A DNA stretch of 64,000 bases from Prosthecomicrobium pneumaticum (GTDB lineage: Bacteria; Pseudomonadota; Alphaproteobacteria; Rhizobiales; Kaistiaceae), in contig NZ_JACHOO010000007.1 in the NCBI RefSeq assembly GCF_014199915.1, positions 1 to 64,000 of the forward strand, in the 5' to 3' direction. Shown piece after piece: positions 34,927 to 42,778 of the stretch (position 1 is the stretch's first letter; each line of letters begins with the position of its first letter). The notes beneath the pieces were generated by a model. It saw only the letters and a program-made list of their open reading frames with translations. It was not told where the DNA came from and did no database searches. The translations under genes were made by a program, and so were the position numbers.

Positions 34927-35925
34927 CCCGTCACCCCGGCCTCCGTGCCGGGGTCCATAATCGGGACGCCGGGCGGCCCGAGCGCCGCCGCCACCCCGCG
35001 CACCCGTCATCCTCGCGAAGGCGAGGATCCATCACGTCGGTCCGTCCGCCGTTGCCTGGATTCCCGCCTGCGCGGGAATGACGGGGGGGAAAACGCCCGC
35101 CGAATACGCCGCAGGTCACGATTATGGATGCCGGCCCGGAGGCCGGCATGACGGGTGGCGGGGGCGGTTCGAAGGCCTCGCACCGCGGTGCGCGGAGCGG
35201 CCGGCCGGACCGTCTGAGCCCGAGAGCACCGTCACCACCAAAGCACCCGTCACCCCGGCCTCCGTGCCGGGGTCCATAATCGGGACGCCGGGCGAATACG
35301 CGCGGCGCCGCCATCCCGCACACCCGTCATCCTCGCGAAGGCTAGGATCCATCACGCCGAGCCGTCCGCCGTTGCATGGATTCCCGCGGGAATGACGGGG
35401 GAAAACGCCCGCCGAAAACGCCGCACGTCACGATTATGGATGCCGGCACGGAGGCCGGCATGACGGGTGGCGGGGGTTGCTCGAAGGCCTCGCACCGCGC
35501 GGAGCGGCCGGCCGGACGGTCTGAGCCCGAGAGCACCGTCGCCACCAGAGCACCCGTCACCCCGGCCTCCGTGCCGGGGTCCATAATCGGGACGCCGGGC
35601 GAACACGCGCGCCGCCGCCATCCCGCACACCCGTCATCCTCGCGAAGGCGAGGATCCATCACGCCGAGCCGTCCGCCGTTGCATGGATTCGGCCTCCACG
35701 GGAATGACGGGGGGAAAACGCCCGCCGAATACGCCGCACGTCACGATTATGGATGCCGGCCCGGAGGCCGGCATGACGGGTGGTGGGGGCTGTTCGAAGG
35801 CCTCGCACCGCGGTGCGCGGAGCGGCCGGCCGGTCGGCTCCCGAGAGCACCGTCACCACCAAAGCACCCGTCACCCCGGCCTCCGTGCCGGGGTCCATAA
35901 TCGTGACGCCGGGCGAACACGCGCG
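34927..35925. repeat. Tandem array 2: ~315-bp unit of palindromes P1, E4 and P2
   Basis: P1 copies begin at 34927, 35246, 35553 and 35867 (spacings 319, 307, 314) and inverted P2 copies at 35119, 35431 and 35744. The P1–P2 cargo here is E4, with CCTCGCGAAGGCGAGG and TTCCCGC…GCGGGAA hairpins joined by a conserved GTCCGCCGTTGC. Unit flanks are shared with array 1 (GGGCGAACACGCGC after P1, GACGGGTGG after P2). The fourth P1 is followed by the GIY-YIG gene in place of E4. The array begins 55 bases after the nrdJ stop. Confidence 0.9.
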
Positions 35926-35933
35926 GCGCCCGC

Positions 35934-36227
35934 TCAGAGCGCGACGAGGCTCGCCGAAAGGTCCTGCCAGTCGGGGTTTTCCTGCTCGATCACATTCGCC
36001 TTCCATTCGCGCTTCCAGTTCTTCAACTGCTTCTCGCGCGCGATGGCGGCCTCCATCGTGGCGTGCATCTCGTACCAGACCAGCCGGTGGACACCGTAGC
36101 GCTTGGTGAAGCCCTCGGCCGTTCCTTCCCGGTGCTGCCAGCAGCGCCGCGGCAGATCGCTCGTCACGCCGACATAAAGCGTTCCGTGTTTGCCGCTCGC
36201 CATCATGTAGACGCTGGGTTGCTTCAT
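35934..36227 (-). CDS. GIY-YIG nuclease family protein inside the palindrome array
   Basis: Small stand-alone GIY-YIG endonuclease-fold protein of 97 residues, the YhbQ/UPF0213-like type. The motif appears as PSVYMM followed by LYVGVTSDLPRR, with the catalytic Arg after it. Then come GFTKRYGVHRLVWYE and the conserved EKQLKNWKREWK with the metal-binding Glu, ending NPDWQDL. I start at the ATG at 36227; a longer frame to 36353 runs into repeat sequence. It occupies the exact position that element E4 holds in other units, 31 bases from the left P1 and 96 bases from the right P2. Family members are linked to DNA repair or mobility; the role here is unknown. Confidence 0.88.
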   Translation of the reverse strand: MKQPSVYMMASGKHGTLYVGVTSDLPRRCWQHREGTAEGFTKRYGVHRLVWYEMHATMEAAIAREKQLKNWKREWKANVIEQENPDWQDLSASLVAL

Positions 36228-36240
36228 GTCGCAGACGCTA

Positions 36241-36259
36241 CCTTGGCCGTCGACCAAGG
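36241..36259 (-). promoter_or_regulatory. Hairpin covering the GIY-YIG ribosome binding site
   Basis: CCTTGG (36241-36246) and CCAAGG (36254-36259) form a 6-bp stem with a seven-base loop. On the minus strand the arm nearer the ATG contains AAGG, the only Shine-Dalgarno-like bases upstream of the gene. The hairpin could limit translation. Confidence 0.45.
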
Positions 36260-36322
36260 GCCAGAGCCGACCGCGCGGGAACGCCGCCATGAGGCACCGT
36301 CCCGCCCCTCTTTCGACGGGCA

Positions 36323-36798
36323 CGATTATGGATGCCGGCCCGGAGGCCGGCACGACGGGTGGCGGGGGTGATCGAAGACATTACGCGGGTAGTGTGCGGA
36401 GCGGCCGGCCGGTCGGCTCCCGAGAGCACCGTCGCCACCAGAGCACCCGTCACCCCGGCCTCCGTGCCGGGGTCCATAATCGGGACGCCGGGCGAATACG
36501 CGCGGCGCCGCCATCCCGCACACCCGTCATCCTCGCGAAGGCGAGGATCCATCACGCCGAGCCGTCCGCCGTTGCATGGATTCCCGCGGGAATGACGGGG
36601 GGAAAACGCCCGCCGAATACGCCGCACGTCACGATTATGGATGCCGGCACGGAGGCCGGCATGACGGGTGGCGGGGGCTGTTCGAAGGCCTGGCGGGGAG
36701 CGCACAGGGAGAGGGGCCGCCGGACCGCTTGAGCCCGAGAGCGCCATCGCCACCCAAAACACCCGTCACCCCGGCCTCCGTGCCGGGGTCCATAATCG
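36323..36798. repeat. Tandem array 2, continuation after the GIY-YIG gene
   Basis: The array resumes with P2 at 36323, then a normal unit with P1 at 36446, E4, P2 at 36632, and a final P1 at 36762. Spacings (123, 186, 130) match those before the gene. The P2 at 36323 has one mismatch at the base of its stem (GCCGGCAC instead of GCCGGCAT). Confidence 0.88.
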
Positions 36799-36953
36799 GG
36801 ACGCCGGGCGGTCTCGCCCGCGCACCGGCAGCCCTCGCGCAAGCTCTCAATGCTGTCCTGCGGCCCTACGTCCGGAGAGGCCCCTTGCGCGCCCTGCACG
36901 CCGTCCCGTCGTCCCGCACCCGCGCCGCCATCCCGGCGGCCCGGCGCGCATGC
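36799..36953. other. Gene-free remnant after array 2
   Basis: Unique GC-rich sequence between the last P1 and the phasin terminator. No gene, repeat copy or promoter is supported. Confidence 0.4.
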
Positions 36954-36979
36954 AAAAAGCCCGGCCTTTCGACCGGGCT
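36954..36979 (-). terminator. Rho-independent terminator of the phasin gene
   Basis: On the minus strand AGCCCGG pairs with CCGGGCT (36973-36979 and 36958-36964) around an eight-base loop and is followed by a T run. It lies about 32 bases after the phasin stop. Confidence 0.85.
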
Positions 36980-37010
36980 CCGTCCGTCGCGTCGGGATGA
37001 GGCGGCGCGG

Positions 37011-37349
37011 TTACTTCGCCGCCGGAACCTTGCCGAACAGCGCCTCATAGGGCTTGTAGGCGCTCTTCGTCAGCTCGGTGAACATCTCGCCCATCTTCGT
37101 CATCTCGGCGACATAGCCCTCATAGGAGGAGCGCACATAGTCGCTCTGCAGCTCGACGACCTTGTCGATGCTCTTCGCCGCCAGCAGCTTCTCGAGCGCC
37201 GCGGTGCCGGTCTCGAAGCTCTTCTTCGAGTAGTCGGCCGCCTCGACGGCGATCGCCTGCATGCCCTTCGAGAAGGCCGAGAGGCTCTTCATCGCGTTGT
37301 CCATGCTGTCCTTGCCAACCTTCTGCATGTCATCGAAGCCGGCCGCCAT
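37011..37349 (-). CDS. Phasin family protein
   Basis: Small helical protein expected to coat polyhydroxyalkanoate granules. The 112-residue product is almost entirely amphipathic helix without cysteines and has the phasin-family segment ELQSDYVRSSYEGYVAEMTK. It ends KVPAAK. A GGGAGG site precedes the ATG at 37349. PHA synthase genes are not in the window. The promoter upstream contains a TGC/GCA-rich dyad, which supports control by a PhaR/AniA-type repressor. Confidence 0.9.
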   Translation of the reverse strand: MAAGFDDMQKVGKDSMDNAMKSLSAFSKGMQAIAVEAADYSKKSFETGTAALEKLLAAKSIDKVVELQSDYVRSSYEGYVAEMTKMGEMFTELTKSAYKPYEALFGKVPAAK

Positions 37350-37408
37350 GACGCGCCTCCCTTCATACCGATCCCGAACGGCGCATGTGCCTTCGGTTCC
37401 ACGCCCTT

Positions 37409-37459
37409 AATTTATGCATTGCAGCATCGGCGTCAAGGATGAATTTGTGCACTGCACAA
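37409..37459 (-). promoter_or_regulatory. Phasin promoter with TGC/GCA operators
   Basis: On the minus strand TTGACG (37431-37436) and TAAATT (37409-37414) are 16 bases apart. The spacer contains ATGCATTGCAGCAT (37414-37427), a TGC/GCA dyad. A perfect 15-bp palindrome, TTGTGCA-C-TGCACAA, lies just upstream of the -35 at 37445-37459. PhaR/AniA repressors of PHA-storing Alphaproteobacteria bind TGC-rich dyads of this kind. Confidence 0.65.
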
Positions 37460-37754
37460 TGGGCGGCGGTCCGGATCGGGACTCGATCGAATCGTCGGCT
37501 TTTACCGATTCGTAACGGCGTCGGCCCTAGCCTCTGCGGCGAGCGCATTGGACCGGGTCGCCATCGCGCCGATCAAGGGGCGGTCCGGATCGAGCCTTCG
37601 GTTTCGTCGAAAGCCGCCTCTTGCCGGCCGATTTGGAAGACGGGACTTGCGCAGCGCCGCAGGACCGCCGCAAATTCGACCCGGTGTCGAGGCAATCTTT
37701 GAAACTACCCGCCGCGTGGGGGCCACGGGCGGGGCGAGACGGAGAGTGGACTTC
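37460..37754. other. Leader region of the DD-carboxypeptidase gene
   Basis: No gene is supported between the phasin operator and the ATG at 37755, although a frame is open from 37548. GGAGAG precedes the ATG. No clear promoter is seen. Confidence 0.4.
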
Positions 37755-39179
37755 ATGCTGCAGGGCACCAAACCCTTCGGCCGCCTGGGCTTGCGTGCGG
37801 TGCGCAATGCCCTTGCGGGCCTCATGGTTGTGGCGGCCGTTTCGGGGGCGACCACGGTCGTCGCCCATGCCGCGAAGTATGCCGCGATCGTCGTCGATGC
37901 GAATACCGGCAAGGTGCTGCACGCCAAGAACGCGGATTCGCCGCGCTATCCGGCCTCGCTCACCAAGATGATGACGCTCTATCTGCTGTTCGGGGCACTC
38001 GACAGCGGCAAGCTGACGATGGACACCCGGCTGAAGGTTTCCGCCTTCGCCGCGGCGCAGTCCCCCACCAAGCTCGGCCTCAAGGTCGGCTCGACGATCA
38101 GCGTGCGCGAGGCGATGCTCGGCCTGATCACCAAGTCGGCGAACGACGCCGCTGTGGTGATCGCCGAGAACCTCGCCGGCTCCGAATCGGCCTTTGCGAA
38201 GCGGATGACCTCGACCGCCCGCCGCATCGGCATGACCAACACCACCTTCCGCAACGCCTCGGGCCTGCCCAATCCCGGCCAGGTGTCGACGGCCCGCGAC
38301 ATGGCCACCCTCGGCCGCGCGCTCGCCGAGCACTACCCCGAATATTACAAGTATTTCTCGACCCGCAGCTTCGTGTTCCGCGGCCGGACGATCAACGGCC
38401 ACAACAATCTGCTCGGCCGGGTCGACGGCGTCGACGGCATCAAGACCGGCTATATCCGCGCCTCCGGCTTCAACCTCGTCTCCTCGATGCGCCGCAACGG
38501 CCGCCATCTGGTCGCCACCGTGATCGGCGGCACGTCGGGCCGCGCCCGCGACGCGCAGATGCAGGCGCTCCTCGAGCAGTATATCGGCAAGGCCTCGCGC
38601 CGTTCGGGCGGCGCGCTGATCGCCCGTGCCGGCCAGGAGGACGCCGCGCCTGCGCTTCTCGCCCTCGCCCCCTCGCCGCGGCCGCGCCCGGAACTCGTCG
38701 CGGCGGCCGAGGAGGTCGGCAGCATCGTCGCCGACGAACCCGAGACGGTCGACGTCTATGACGCGGTCGTGGCCGCCGAGGACAAGCCGGTCGCCGACCC
38801 GAAGGTCGTCACCGCCTCCGTCGTGCCGGTCGCCAACCCGCTCGCCCGCAACGACGACGAGGAGATCGCGCAGGGCGACATCGACGACGGCGGTGCCGCC
38901 GACGCCGCGGCGATCATGACCGCCTCGGCCGATTCGGGCTGGAAGATCCAGATCGCCGCGTCGCCGACCGCCGCGGGCGCCGATTCGATGCTCGACAAGG
39001 CCCGGGCGGCGGCGCCGCAGCTGCTCGCCCAGGCGGTGCCGCAGGTCGAGACCGTGAAGAAGGGCAAGTCGACGCTCTATCGCGCCCGCTTCGCCGGCTT
39101 CTCGGACAAGGACGCCGCATGGGCGGCCTGCGGCAAGCTCGAGAAGCACGATTTCTCCTGCCTCGCCATCCGCCGGTGA
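37755..39179 (+). CDS. D-alanyl-D-alanine carboxypeptidase with C-terminal SPOR domain
   Basis: Periplasmic low-molecular-weight PBP (DacA/DacF type, peptidase S11) that trims terminal D-Ala from peptidoglycan stems. The 474-residue product has a signal peptide ending near AHAAK (about 38-41) and the penicillin-binding triad: Ser68-x-x-Lys71 in PASLTKM, SAN near 128-130 and KTG near 230. After a linker rich in Ala, Pro and Val, the last 75 residues (WKIQIAASPTAAG to CLAIRR) form a SPOR-like domain that should target it to the septum. The chosen ATG gives a proper signal peptide; an extension to 37548 would bury it. Confidence 0.92.
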   Translation: MLQGTKPFGRLGLRAVRNALAGLMVVAAVSGATTVVAHAAKYAAIVVDANTGKVLHAKNADSPRYPASLTKMMTLYLLFGALDSGKLTMDTRLKVSAFAAAQSPTKLGLKVGSTISVREAMLGLITKSANDAAVVIAENLAGSESAFAKRMTSTARRIGMTNTTFRNASGLPNPGQVSTARDMATLGRALAEHYPEYYKYFSTRSFVFRGRTINGHNNLLGRVDGVDGIKTGYIRASGFNLVSSMRRNGRHLVATVIGGTSGRARDAQMQALLEQYIGKASRRSGGALIARAGQEDAAPALLALAPSPRPRPELVAAAEEVGSIVADEPETVDVYDAVVAAEDKPVADPKVVTASVVPVANPLARNDDEEIAQGDIDDGGAADAAAIMTASADSGWKIQIAASPTAAGADSMLDKARAAAPQLLAQAVPQVETVKKGKSTLYRARFAGFSDKDAAWAACGKLEKHDFSCLAIRR

Positions 39180-39230
39180 GCCCGGACCGCCGCCCCTTTC
39201 CCCATCGTCTCCTCTGTCTCGCGTCGGGAG

Positions 39231-39884
39231 CTAGCGATGTTTGCCGAGAAGCCTGTCCTTAGCCTCGTTGAGCTTGGCGGCCAGGAAGGTCGATCCGCCC
39301 TGGTCAGGATGGACCCCCTTCATCAGGCGGCGCCAGGCCTCTCGGATCTCCTGCTCGCCGGCGCCGGGCGGAAGGCCAAGGATCTGGTAGGCCTCCTCCT
39401 CTGTCATGGTGCCCGGGCGCGTCGCGCCGCCCGCCCGCCCTGCCGAATCGCCATCGACGTGTTCACGCCAGCCGGGCGCCCTGCGGTCGAGATAGTGTTC
39501 GAGCATTGAGCGGTCGCCCGGGCTGCGGGCGACCTCCCGCCACAGCTCGAGCAGCTCCGTCCGGCCGAGCTTGTCGAGCGGCTTGCCGGCGTGCCGCCCC
39601 TTCGCCACCGTGAGCCGGCCGCGGCCGTCCTTGACGATCCGCCCGCCGCCTCGCCGGCCGAACAGGGCCGGCAGATCCCCCTTCAGCGCCGCGAAGCCGA
39701 AGCCGGCGATCGCGATGCCGAGCGGCAGCCGCCCCGTCAGCATGAGCAGTGTGCCGAGCGCGACGAGCCCGCCGGCGAGGCCGCGGCTCAGGATCTTCTC
39801 AGCCCCCGCTTTGGGGCCGAAGACCAGAAAGGCGAGCCCGACCGACAGGGCGAGCAGGGCGAGAGCGGGGGCGATCAGGCCCAT
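39231..39884 (-). CDS. Membrane-anchored J-domain protein
   Basis: DnaJ-family co-chaperone expected to stimulate a DnaK-type ATPase at the membrane. The 217-residue product has two hydrophobic segments (about 1-22 and 33-62) and a basic central region. A J domain fills the last 60 residues: EAYQILGLPPGAGEQEIREA, the HPD tripeptide in GVHPDQGGS, and a final KLNEAKDRLLG. This N-terminal membrane/C-terminal J layout resembles Tim14/Pam18 more than DnaJ. It is divergent from panC. Confidence 0.88.
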   Translation of the reverse strand: MGLIAPALALLALSVGLAFLVFGPKAGAEKILSRGLAGGLVALGTLLMLTGRLPLGIAIAGFGFAALKGDLPALFGRRGGGRIVKDGRGRLTVAKGRHAGKPLDKLGRTELLELWREVARSPGDRSMLEHYLDRRAPGWREHVDGDSAGRAGGATRPGTMTEEEAYQILGLPPGAGEQEIREAWRRLMKGVHPDQGGSTFLAAKLNEAKDRLLGKHR

Positions 39885-40009
39885 GGCGGCGGCGGCTCCG
39901 GATGCGACCCGCCCTCTATGGGGTGCGAGGCTCCGCCTGGCAATCGCGGATCGGGACGCGCCGGCCCCGATCTGCTAGATGCGGTGGTCCGCCGCCGGAG
40001 AGTGCCGCC

Positions 40010-41026
40010 ATGTTGTTCCACCCGCCCGTCTTTCGCAGCATCGACGCGCTCCGCGCGCTGGTCGGCACATGGCGGGCCGCTGGGTTCACCGTCGGCATGG
40101 TGCCGACCATGGGGGCGCTCCATGCCGGTCACGTCTCGCTCGTCCGGGCCGCCAAGGCGCGGCAGGACCGGGTGATCGCGACGATCTTCGTCAACCCGAC
40201 CCAGTTCGCCCCGAACGAGGATTTCGCCGCCTATCCGCGCACCGAGGACAGCGATCTCGACCAGCTCGCCGCGGTCGGCACCGACGCCGTCTTCGCTCCC
40301 CTCCCCGACGAAATGTATCCGGCCGGCCATGTCACCGCGGTCTCGGTCGAGGGCGGCCCGGCGCTCGGCCTCGAGAGCGATTTCCGGCCTCATTTCTTCC
40401 GCGGCGTGGCGACCGTCGTGTCGAAGCTTCTGCTCGCCGGCATGCCGGACGCCGCCTTCTTCGGCGAGAAGGATTATCAGCAGCTCCTCGTCATCCGCCG
40501 CATGGTCGCCGATCTCCGCCTGCCGACCGACATCGTCGGCCTGCCGACGGTGCGCGAGGGCGACGGCCTCGCCCTCTCCTCGCGCAACGCCTATCTCTCG
40601 GCCGAGGAGCGGGCGATCGCGCCGAAGCTGCACGCCGCGCTCGCCGAGGCCGCGGAGGAGATCGAGGTCGGCCTCGAAGTCGCGGAGGTGCTCGCCGCCG
40701 CCCGCCAGACGCTCGAGAAGGCCGGCTTCCGGCCGGACTATGTGGCGCTCAGGAACGCCGAGACGCTCGCCGAGGTCGCGGATGCCGCCGCCGAGCCGCT
40801 CCGGCTGCTCGCCGCCGCCTGGCTCGGCCGCACCCGGCTGATCGACAACGTCGCCGTTCCCTCCCCCGGCACGGCCGGTGCCGCGGCCGCCGCCGCGGAG
40901 CCGGAGATCGCGCCGGCGGAGGCGGAGGCGGCCCCGTTCGACACCCCGCCTGCCGACCCCACCGAACCCGCGGCCGCGGAGGCCGGCGGGTCAGAACAGG
41001 CCGATGGCGGCGAGCTCGGCGCGTAG
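40010..41026 (+). CDS. panC: Pantothenate synthetase with long C-terminal tail
   Basis: Ligase that joins pantoate and beta-alanine using ATP in coenzyme A synthesis. The first 285 residues cover the whole family: MGALHAGHVSL (the HIGH-type motif) at about 34-44, FVNPTQFAPNEDFAAYPR, FFGEKDYQQL, and the KMSKS-like LSSRNAYLS. The 338-residue product is about 50 residues longer than usual because of a tail rich in Ala, Glu and Pro after DNVAVPSPG. The last 36 bases overlap the 3' end of the convergent DUF1489 gene. Confidence 0.95.
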   Translation: MLFHPPVFRSIDALRALVGTWRAAGFTVGMVPTMGALHAGHVSLVRAAKARQDRVIATIFVNPTQFAPNEDFAAYPRTEDSDLDQLAAVGTDAVFAPLPDEMYPAGHVTAVSVEGGPALGLESDFRPHFFRGVATVVSKLLLAGMPDAAFFGEKDYQQLLVIRRMVADLRLPTDIVGLPTVREGDGLALSSRNAYLSAEERAIAPKLHAALAEAAEEIEVGLEVAEVLAAARQTLEKAGFRPDYVALRNAETLAEVADAAAEPLRLLAAAWLGRTRLIDNVAVPSPGTAGAAAAAAEPEIAPAEAEAAPFDTPPADPTEPAAAEAGGSEQADGGELGA

Positions 41027-41428
41027 GGCGTCCGGCAGGTCGTCCGCGCCGGCGGTGCGGGCACCGAGATCGGCCGGCGCATCCTTCGGCTCCAGATAGC
41101 GCCAGCCCTGGAAGGGCTGGCGGGGCTGCGGCACGGTCCTCACGAGCACCGGCTCGAGCACCAGCTTGCAGCGGCCGATGCCGTCGGCGCCGGTCACCGC
41201 CTCGAGCGCCAGCAGCCGCTGGCGCACCAGCACCTGGCCGCGGATCACCCAATAGAGCGAGCCGCCGTCGAGCAGCGCCTCGGTCCGCTTCGGCGTCATC
41301 CGTGTCGTGTGGCTGTCCTCCGGCACGAGGCCGGCGCCGCGCTGCCGGGCGAGGTCCTCCTCGATCCAAGCGGCGAGTTCCTCGACGCTGTCGACGCCGA
41401 CGCAGAGCTTGATCAGATGGAGCGTCAT
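40991..41428 (-). CDS. DUF1489 family protein
   Basis: Conserved alphaproteobacterial protein of unknown function. The 145-residue product begins MTLHLIKLCVG and carries the family segments ARQRGAGLVPEDSHTTRMTPKR, the Trp-containing YWVIRG, and PFQGWRYLEPKDAP. It has no signal peptide or membrane helix. The chosen ATG at 41428 gives the usual start, and the longer frame upstream is spurious. It ends inside the tail of convergent panC. Confidence 0.88.
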   Translation of the reverse strand: MTLHLIKLCVGVDSVEELAAWIEEDLARQRGAGLVPEDSHTTRMTPKRTEALLDGGSLYWVIRGQVLVRQRLLALEAVTGADGIGRCKLVLEPVLVRTVPQPRQPFQGWRYLEPKDAPADLGARTAGADDLPDALRAELAAIGLF

Positions 41429-41540
41429 GGGCTCAAGCTCCGCCGCTGCGACGTCGCGGTCAAATGCTCCCGCCGATTTTCCACAGCCGGCCGCTTGAAC
41501 GCCGCCGCGGCCTCGCCTAGAGCCTTGAGGAGAGGTGGCG

Positions 41541-41753
41541 ATGCCGAGCGAACCCCGTTCCCCGACGACCAAGGCCGAGCTCGACCGTCTGGCGAGCCGG
41601 ATCGCGACGATCGGCATCATCGCCGGCCTCGCCTGCACGTCGCTCGGCATGCTCGCCCGCTCGCCGGTGTTCGGCGGCGCCGGCCTCCTCGTCGTGCTCA
41701 TCGCGGTCGTGCTGCGCCGGCCCCTGGCGCGGCTCGTCGCCGGCCGGGGTTGA
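41541..41753 (+). CDS. Small two-helix membrane protein
   Basis: Unrecognised 70-residue protein. It has a charged N-terminus of about 20 residues, two adjacent hydrophobic segments (about 22-38 and 44-58) and an Arg-containing C-terminus. A GAGGAGAGG sequence precedes the ATG at 41541, and the next gene starts 12 bases after its stop, which supports translation. I cannot assign a function. Confidence 0.6.
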   Translation: MPSEPRSPTTKAELDRLASRIATIGIIAGLACTSLGMLARSPVFGGAGLLVVLIAVVLRRPLARLVAGRG

Positions 41754-41765
41754 GGCAAGGGATCG

Positions 41766-42512
41766 TTGGGGACGGCCGTGCTCGATCTTTCCCCCCTCGA
41801 TCTCGTCGCGCTCGCCTGGTTCGGCATCGCCTGGGTCGGCTACAGCCTCGTCGTGCGCGAGGCGACGCGCCGCGGCCGCTGCCTGTCCGCGGCGATGGAC
41901 GAACAGCGCCGCCGCTGGATGCGCACCATGCTGCGGCGCGACCTCAGGATGATCGACACGGCGATCATGGCCGGCCTGCAGAACGGCACGGCCTTCTTCG
42001 CCTCGACCGCGCTGCTCGCCATCGGCGGCGGCTTCGCGCTGCTCGGCTCGACCGATCAGGTCTATGGCGTGTTCCGCGATCTCGCCCTCGAGGAGGAGAT
42101 CCCGCGCGGCGTGTTCGAGTTCAAGGCGCTCGGCCTCACCGCGATGTTCATCTACGGCTTCTTCAAGTTCGCCTGGTCCTACCGGCTCTTCAACTACGCG
42201 ACGATCTTCCTCGGCGCCGTGCCCGGTGCGGCGCACGCGCACGACCCCGAGACCATCGCCGCCGCCGACCGGGCGGGCGAGTTCACCGTCGCGGCCGGCC
42301 GCCATTTCAATCACGGCCTGCGCTCCTTCTTCTTCGCGCTCGGCTATCTCGGCTGGTTCGTCAACGCCTGGTTCTTCATCGCCGCGACCGCGCTGGTCTT
42401 CGCCGTACTGGTGCACCGGCAGTTCTTCTCGATCTCCGCCCGCATCGCCCTCGCCGCGCTCAATGCGCCGCCGGTGCCCCCCGCACCGCCGCAGCAGCCG
42501 CGTGCGACATGA
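41766..42512 (+). CDS. DUF599 domain membrane protein
   Basis: Conserved membrane protein of unknown function, 248 residues from a TTG at 41766 (a GTG at 41778 is an alternative start). It has four hydrophobic segments. It contains the family's RRRWMRTMLRRDLRMIDTAI and NGTAFFASTALLAIGG segments and ends in a Pro-rich tail. Its stop overlaps the start of the DUF3253 gene (ATGA). Confidence 0.82.
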   Translation: MGTAVLDLSPLDLVALAWFGIAWVGYSLVVREATRRGRCLSAAMDEQRRRWMRTMLRRDLRMIDTAIMAGLQNGTAFFASTALLAIGGGFALLGSTDQVYGVFRDLALEEEIPRGVFEFKALGLTAMFIYGFFKFAWSYRLFNYATIFLGAVPGAAHAHDPETIAAADRAGEFTVAAGRHFNHGLRSFFFALGYLGWFVNAWFFIAATALVFAVLVHRQFFSISARIALAALNAPPVPPAPPQQPRAT

Positions 42513-42778
42513 CGGCGAGGCCCGCCGAGGCGGACATCCGCGAAACGATGCTGCGTCTCGTCGCGGAAGCCGGGCCGGAGGGCACGGCGTCGCCCGAGGC
42601 GGTCGCCCGGGCGCTCGCCGGCAGCGATCCGAAGGCCTGGAGCAAGCTGATGCCGGCCGTTCGCCGAGCCGCCGTCTCGCTCGCGCTCGCCGGCGCGCTC
42701 TCGATCCGGCGGAAGGGCCGCCCGGTCGACCCGAAGGAGTTCAAGGGCGTCTACAGGCTCGGTCCGCCCGCCGCCTGA
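42509..42778 (+). CDS. DUF3253 family protein
   Basis: Small winged-helix-like protein of 89 residues. Family features include IRETMLRLVAEAG, SPEAVARALAG, WSKLMPAVRRAAVSLALAG and a C-terminal GVYRLGPP. The start overlaps the DUF599 stop, so the two are translationally coupled. The 3' end overlaps the convergent YdcF-type gene by 28 bases. Function unknown. Confidence 0.82.
   Translation: MTARPAEADIRETMLRLVAEAGPEGTASPEAVARALAGSDPKAWSKLMPAVRRAAVSLALAGALSIRRKGRPVDPKEFKGVYRLGPPAA

Noticed and set aside
31059-35003. A 1314-codon minus-strand frame over nrdJ
   Set aside because: It is antisense to an intact, well-conserved NrdJ, and its ends run into repeat sequence.
29054-36798. CRISPR array
   Set aside because: Units are over 300 bp, spacers are not unique, and no cas genes are present.
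42509-42778. DUF3253 gene as a spurious frame
   Set aside because: Rejected as spurious at first because of its 28-base overlap with the convergent gene, but the ATGA coupling to DUF599 and the family motifs support it, so it was kept as a gene.
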